Assembly: GCF_002237655.1 (NCBI RefSeq)
Contig: NZ_NOKT01000024.1
Location: 79,724 to 143,723, forward strand
DNA: 64,000 bases
From: Streptomyces sp. XY006
Lineage (GTDB): Bacteria; Actinomycetota; Actinomycetes; Streptomycetales; Streptomycetaceae
Direction: 5' to 3'
Shown here piece after piece: positions 60,935 through 64,000 of this stretch. Under the pieces are notes generated by a model, which was not told the DNA's origin, searched no databases, and saw only the letters and a program-made list of their open reading frames with translations. Each line of letters begins with the position of its first letter. Position 1 is the first letter of the stretch. Position numbers and translations under genes: made by a program.

Positions 60935-61492
60935 TCACTTGCCCTCGACAGGACGGCAGTCCGGGTACCGGTCGCACCAGATGGTCTGGGTGACGGTCAC
61001 CGTGACGGTGGGTCCCGGCCCGCCGTCCGCGGGTCCGCCGCCCACCGGGGACGGGCTGGCGGCGTCGCAGTCGCCGAGCCCGTCGACCTCGAACCACACC
61101 TTGCCGTCCACCTTGGCGGTGATGTTCCCGCGCACGCAGGCGCCGTCCACGGCGTGGGTGATCCTGCCGTCGACGGTGATGTCCTTGCCGTCGTCGGTCT
61201 GGCCCTGGCAGTCGACGGTCGCGACGGTGTTCTCGCTCGCCGAGGGCGAGGACTTGGGGTCCTTGCCGCTGTCGCCGTAGGAGGCGGTGCAGCTGAGCCA
61301 GCGCACGCCCGCCTTCTGGCGGTCGAGTTCCCGGGTCACGGTCTCGTCCGTGGTGTACGCGACGGCCGCGGAGCTGATGCCGCCGCCCGGCTCACAGGCG
61401 ACGGCGCCGCCCACGGCCACGACCGCGAACACCGCCGCCACAGCCGCCCGCCGCCCGCGCGGCCCCCGCCGAAACCTCCTCGAAACCCCCAT
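60935..61492 (-). CDS. Putative secreted lipoprotein, unknown function
   Basis: This 185-residue protein has a basic N-terminus (RRFRRGPRGRR), a hydrophobic stretch and a lipobox-like AVAC at Cys33. The mature part has six further cysteines, likely in disulfides (SCTAS, VDCQG, GACVR, GDCD, IWCDRYPDC), and a Ser/Pro/Gly-rich linker near 150. Its beta-rich core (GKDITVDGRITHAVDG) resembles the DUF4333-type fold. It could be a cell-surface protein. ATG 61492. It precedes the tricorn gene by 45 bp. Confidence 0.7.
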   Translation of the reverse strand: MGVSRRFRRGPRGRRAAVAAVFAVVAVGGAVACEPGGGISSAAVAYTTDETVTRELDRQKAGVRWLSCTASYGDSGKDPKSSPSASENTVATVDCQGQTDDGKDITVDGRITHAVDGACVRGNITAKVDGKVWFEVDGLGDCDAASPSPVGGGPADGGPGPTVTVTVTQTIWCDRYPDCRPVEGK

Positions 61493-61541
61493 GGAGGGCA
61501 GCCTGCCATCGACGGGGGCGGCGCGGTAGGGCGCAAAGGCG

Positions 61542-61934
61542 TCAACCGCGCAGCAGCAGCCACTCCTGGAGCTCCACCAAGTTGCCCTCGGGGTCCTTGA
61601 GATGGGCCACCCGCATCCGGTCCGTCAGGGGCGCCGGCCCGTGCAGGACCGTGGCGCCGCGCAGCGTGATCTCCGCGCAGTAGGCGTCCAGCGCGTCCAC
61701 CCGCAGCACCACCAGGGACCGGTGCCCGGCGGCCGCGTCCCCCACCTCGTCGAGCACCTCGGCCATCATCGCCCGGTCCTGCAGCGCGATCCCCGCGGAG
61801 CCGACCGCGGGGCTGAACCTCTCGTACGGGCCCTCACTCGCGCCCGACTGCGGCTTGAGGCCGAGGACGTCGCCGTAGAAGCGGTAACACGCGGCGAAGT
61901 CGGTGACGAGCAGGCGTACTTGGGCGAGTTCCAC
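61542..61934 (-). CDS. VOC (glyoxalase/bleomycin resistance) superfamily protein
   Basis: This 130-residue protein has paired beta-alpha-beta-beta-beta modules: VRLLVTDFAACYRFYGDVLG at the N-terminus and VAHLKDPEGNLVELQEWL at the end. Metal ligands at the usual places (Glu in VELQ) are present in part. The function cannot be set beyond the fold. The GTG at 61934 is preceded by GGAGG; the longer frame is a shadow of rsmE. It follows rsmE by 16 bases. Confidence 0.85.
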   Translation of the reverse strand: MELAQVRLLVTDFAACYRFYGDVLGLKPQSGASEGPYERFSPAVGSAGIALQDRAMMAEVLDEVGDAAAGHRSLVVLRVDALDAYCAEITLRGATVLHGPAPLTDRMRVAHLKDPEGNLVELQEWLLLRG

Positions 61935-61950
61935 GGTGCCTCCAGGGGGT

Positions 61951-62691
61951 TCAGGACCAGCGGCCGGTACGAGCCAGGAGGACGGCGGCGGCCGCCGTCC
62001 CGGCAGTCGACGTGCGCAGCACACTGCGCCCGAGGCGATACGCCCCGGCCCCCGCCTCCTCGAACAGCGCCAGCTCCTCCGGCGCCACGCCCCCTTCGGG
62101 TCCCACGACCAGGACGATCTCACCGGCCGCCGGCAACTCGGCGGTGGCCAGCGGGACATCGCCGCTCTCGTGCAGCACCGCGGCGAAGTCGGCCTCCCGC
62201 AGCAGCGCGGCGACCTGCTTGGTCGTGGCCGCGTCGGCGACTTCCGGGAAGCGCACCCGGCGCGACTGCTTGCCGGCCTCCCGGGCGGTGGCCCGCCACT
62301 TGGCGAGCGCCTTCGCCCCGCGCTCGCCCTTCCACTGGGTGATGCAGCGGGCCGCGGCCCACGGCACGACGGCGTCGACGCCGACCTCGGTCATGGTCTC
62401 GACGGCCAGCTCCCCGCGGTCGCCCTTGGGCAGCGCCTGCACGACGGTCACCCGCGGCTGCTCCGGCGGCTCCTCGCTCACCGAGTCCAGCTGCACGACC
62501 AGCCGGTCCTTGCCCTCGGTGTCGAGCACCACGCAGTCCGCCCAGCGCCCGGCCCCGTCCGTGAGGACGACGTCCTCCCCGGGGCGCAGCCGCTTCACGG
62601 AGACGGCGTGCCGCCCTTCCGGCCCGTCCAGGACGTACCGTCCGCCGCCGCCCGCGTCGAAGTGCCCGACGACGAACACCGGCGCGGTCAT
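61951..62691 (-). CDS. rsmE: 16S rRNA (uracil1498-N3)-methyltransferase
   Basis: This SPOUT-family methyltransferase has 246 residues: an N-terminal PUA-like domain (about 1-75: VLDGPEGRHAVSVKRLRPGE) and a C-terminal knotted SAM-binding domain with QALPKGDRGELAVETMTEVG, the motif VLVVGPEGGVAPEEL and LGRSVLRTSTAGTAA. Its ATG overlaps the stop of the nitronate monooxygenase gene (ATGA). Conserved neighbour of dnaJ in actinobacteria. Confidence 0.95.
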   Translation of the reverse strand: MTAPVFVVGHFDAGGGGRYVLDGPEGRHAVSVKRLRPGEDVVLTDGAGRWADCVVLDTEGKDRLVVQLDSVSEEPPEQPRVTVVQALPKGDRGELAVETMTEVGVDAVVPWAAARCITQWKGERGAKALAKWRATAREAGKQSRRVRFPEVADAATTKQVAALLREADFAAVLHESGDVPLATAELPAAGEIVLVVGPEGGVAPEELALFEEAGAGAYRLGRSVLRTSTAGTAAAAVLLARTGRWS

Positions 62692-63776
62692 CGCAGGCCT
62701 CCGCCCGGGACGGCTCCGCCCGACAACGCTGTCCTGGCGGCGGCGAGTTCGGCCGCCAGCACCTCCGTCAGCTGCCCGGCGGGCAGCTCCCGGGCCATCC
62801 GGTGGCCCTGCCCGGCCCACAGCGCCATGCCCTGGGCGTCCCCGGCCTTGGCGGCGGCCTTGCGCAGCGGCGAGGTGAGGTGGTGGATCTCGGGGTAGGC
62901 GGCGGGCGCGTACGGGCCGTGCTCGCGCAGGAAGCGGTTGACGAGTCCGCGTGCCGGGCGGCCCGAGAAGGCCCGGGTCAGCTCCGTGCGCACGAACAGC
63001 GGGTTGGTCAGCGCCTGCTTGTGCAGGGCGTGCGCGCCGGACTCGTGCGTGGCGAGGAAGGCGGTGCCCAGCTGGGCCGCGTCGGCGCCGGCGGCGAGGA
63101 CCGCCGCGATCTGGCCGCCGCGCATGATGCCGCCCGCGGCGACGATCGGGATGCCGACGGCCTCCCGGATCTGGGCGACCAGGGTCAGCAGCCCGAGCCC
63201 GGAGCCGTCCGTCTCGGGGACGTCCCGGTGGGTGCCCTGGTGGCCGCCGGCCTCGACGCCCTGCGCGATGACGGCGTCGGCGCCGGCCCGCTCGACGGCC
63301 CGGGCCTCGTCGGGGGTGGTGGCGGTGGCCAGGACGAAGGTGCCGACGCGGTGCAGGGTGTCGATCACCTCGCGGTGCGGCACGCCGAAGTGGAACGACA
63401 CCACCGGGACGGGGTTGTCGCGGAGCACGGCGAGCTTGGTCTCGTAGCCGTCGTCCCGGCCGCTCTCCGGATCGCCGAGCTCGGCCTCGTACCAGGTGGC
63501 CTCGCCGGACAGCTGGTGGGCGTAGACGTCGACGGCGGCGGGGTCGGCGTACTCCGGCTGCGGCATGAAGAGGTTGACCCCGAAGGGCCGGCCGGTGAGG
63601 CTCCTCAGCTGCTTGATCTCCTGGTACATCCCGTCGGCGGTCTTGTACCCGGCGGCGAGGAACCCGAGCCCGCCCGCTTCGCACACGGCGGCGGCGAGCT
63701 TCGGCACGGAGACGCCGCCCGCCATGGGGGCCTGCACGATCGGGAGCGGGAAGAGATCGGTCAGTGCGGAGGACAT
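62688..63776 (-). CDS. Nitronate monooxygenase (2-nitropropane dioxygenase family)
   Basis: This 362-residue FMN enzyme oxidises alkyl nitronates. VQAPMAGGVSVPKLAAAVCE is the N-terminal FMN motif, VVSFHFGVP near 127, the catalytic His and FMN loop in AQGVEAGGHQGTHR near 172, and AAGGIMRGGQIAAVLAAGADAAQLGTAFL near 220. The substrate may be a natural nitro toxin such as propionate 3-nitronate. It lies between dnaJ and rsmE and overlaps rsmE by ATGA. Confidence 0.92.
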   Translation of the reverse strand: MSSALTDLFPLPIVQAPMAGGVSVPKLAAAVCEAGGLGFLAAGYKTADGMYQEIKQLRSLTGRPFGVNLFMPQPEYADPAAVDVYAHQLSGEATWYEAELGDPESGRDDGYETKLAVLRDNPVPVVSFHFGVPHREVIDTLHRVGTFVLATATTPDEARAVERAGADAVIAQGVEAGGHQGTHRDVPETDGSGLGLLTLVAQIREAVGIPIVAAGGIMRGGQIAAVLAAGADAAQLGTAFLATHESGAHALHKQALTNPLFVRTELTRAFSGRPARGLVNRFLREHGPYAPAAYPEIHHLTSPLRKAAAKAGDAQGMALWAGQGHRMARELPAGQLTEVLAAELAAARTALSGGAVPGGGLR

Positions 63777-63824
63777 GACCGCATGTTGTCACGTCCTCCG
63801 GACAACTCCGAATCCGGCCTGCCG

Positions 63825-63840
63825 TGTGGCATAGACCAGA
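63825..63840 (+). promoter_or_regulatory. Weak DasR-like site
   Basis: TGTGGCATAGACCAGA shares about 12 of 16 positions with the DasR-responsive element (core TGGTCTAGACCA; here 10 of 12). It lies in the 123-bp gap between dnaJ and the nitronate monooxygenase gene. This is a low-confidence match. Confidence 0.25.
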
Positions 63841-63899
63841 GGAACTACCGCTTCCGCACCCCTGCCGGCCCCCGTGCCGCCGCCCGTCGAAGGCGTCCG

Positions 63900-64000
63900 T
63901 CAGCGGCCGTTGAACGCATCCTTCAACCGCGAGAACAGCCCCTGCTGCCCCGGCCGACCGTGCCTGCCCGGGGGACGACCCCCGGACCCCCGGCAGCGGC
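63900..64000 (-). CDS. dnaJ: C-terminal end of chaperone DnaJ (truncated by window)
   Basis: The minus strand is open from the window end to a TGA at 63900-63902. The last 33 codons include GRPGQQGLFSRLKDAFNGR, which matches my memory of the extreme C-terminus of actinobacterial DnaJ2. Order dnaJ - nitronate monooxygenase - rsmE agrees. The J domain, Gly/Phe region and zinc centre would lie outside the window. Confidence 0.7.
   Translation of the reverse strand, partial: RCRGSGGRPPGRHGRPGQQGLFSRLKDAFNGR

Overview
This is a 64 kb stretch of very GC-rich (roughly 70% or more), densely packed chromosome with strong GC bias at third codon positions, frequent GTG starts and many ATGA/GTGA start-stop overlaps. 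Gene content points to Streptomyces or a close relative. From memory, the order glyS - znuACB-zur - uppS - recO and, further on, leuA - phoH - ybeY - era - tricorn/HIT/RNase Z - rsmE - dnaJ is the conserved core order of Streptomyces chromosomes; no database was consulted. No tRNA, rRNA, CRISPR array, insertion sequence or prophage was recognised.

Layout. 1-4992: end of a GH63-like glycosidase, a glycogen-debranching-type enzyme and a membrane sulfatase. 4993-11438: dusB, a DHA2 drug exporter, an orphan SUKH protein, a tiny zinc-finger-like protein, a GNAT enzyme and an aldo-keto reductase/TetR operon. 11621-16305: glyS with a textbook terminator, then the zinc uptake operon znuA-znuC-znuB and its repressor zur, with two Zur-box-like sites on the znuA promoter. 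16482-19399: YoaK-type membrane protein, then the operon [two small coupled genes]-recO-uppS. 19526-22047: GNAT, secreted alpha/beta-hydrolase and a small tyrosine phosphatase.

22078-32685 is the most distinctive accessory block: a FadR-type GntR regulator, a dipeptide-type ABC importer (lipoprotein, permease, a fused permease-ATPase, ATPase), an N-acetylneuraminate-lyase-like enzyme, and convergently a histidine kinase-response regulator-sialidase operon. Together they read as a system for sensing, releasing, importing and cleaving sialic acid or a similar sugar acid. 32736-35804: an MMPL exporter and a TerB-like protein separated by a 26-bp minisatellite and two palindromes.

35991-43886: leuA with a leader peptide carrying four consecutive Leu codons, a protealysin-like M4 protease beside a protein resembling its inhibitor emfourin, a beta-glucosidase plus sugar transporter, an epimerase and an XRE regulator. 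43866-50366: era; a GlnR-box-controlled amtB-PII pair; and the phoH-ybeY-corC-yjbR-cdd operon, whose last gene has lost the cytidine deaminase catalytic residues. 50510-53784: PfkB kinase, 5-dehydro-4-deoxyglucarate dehydratase and a divergent IclR regulator (sugar acid catabolism). 54010-64000: an MFS transporter, then leftward genes for a tricorn protease, HIT protein, RNase Z, adenine/adenosine deaminase, a lipoprotein, VOC protein, rsmE, nitronate monooxygenase and the very end of dnaJ.
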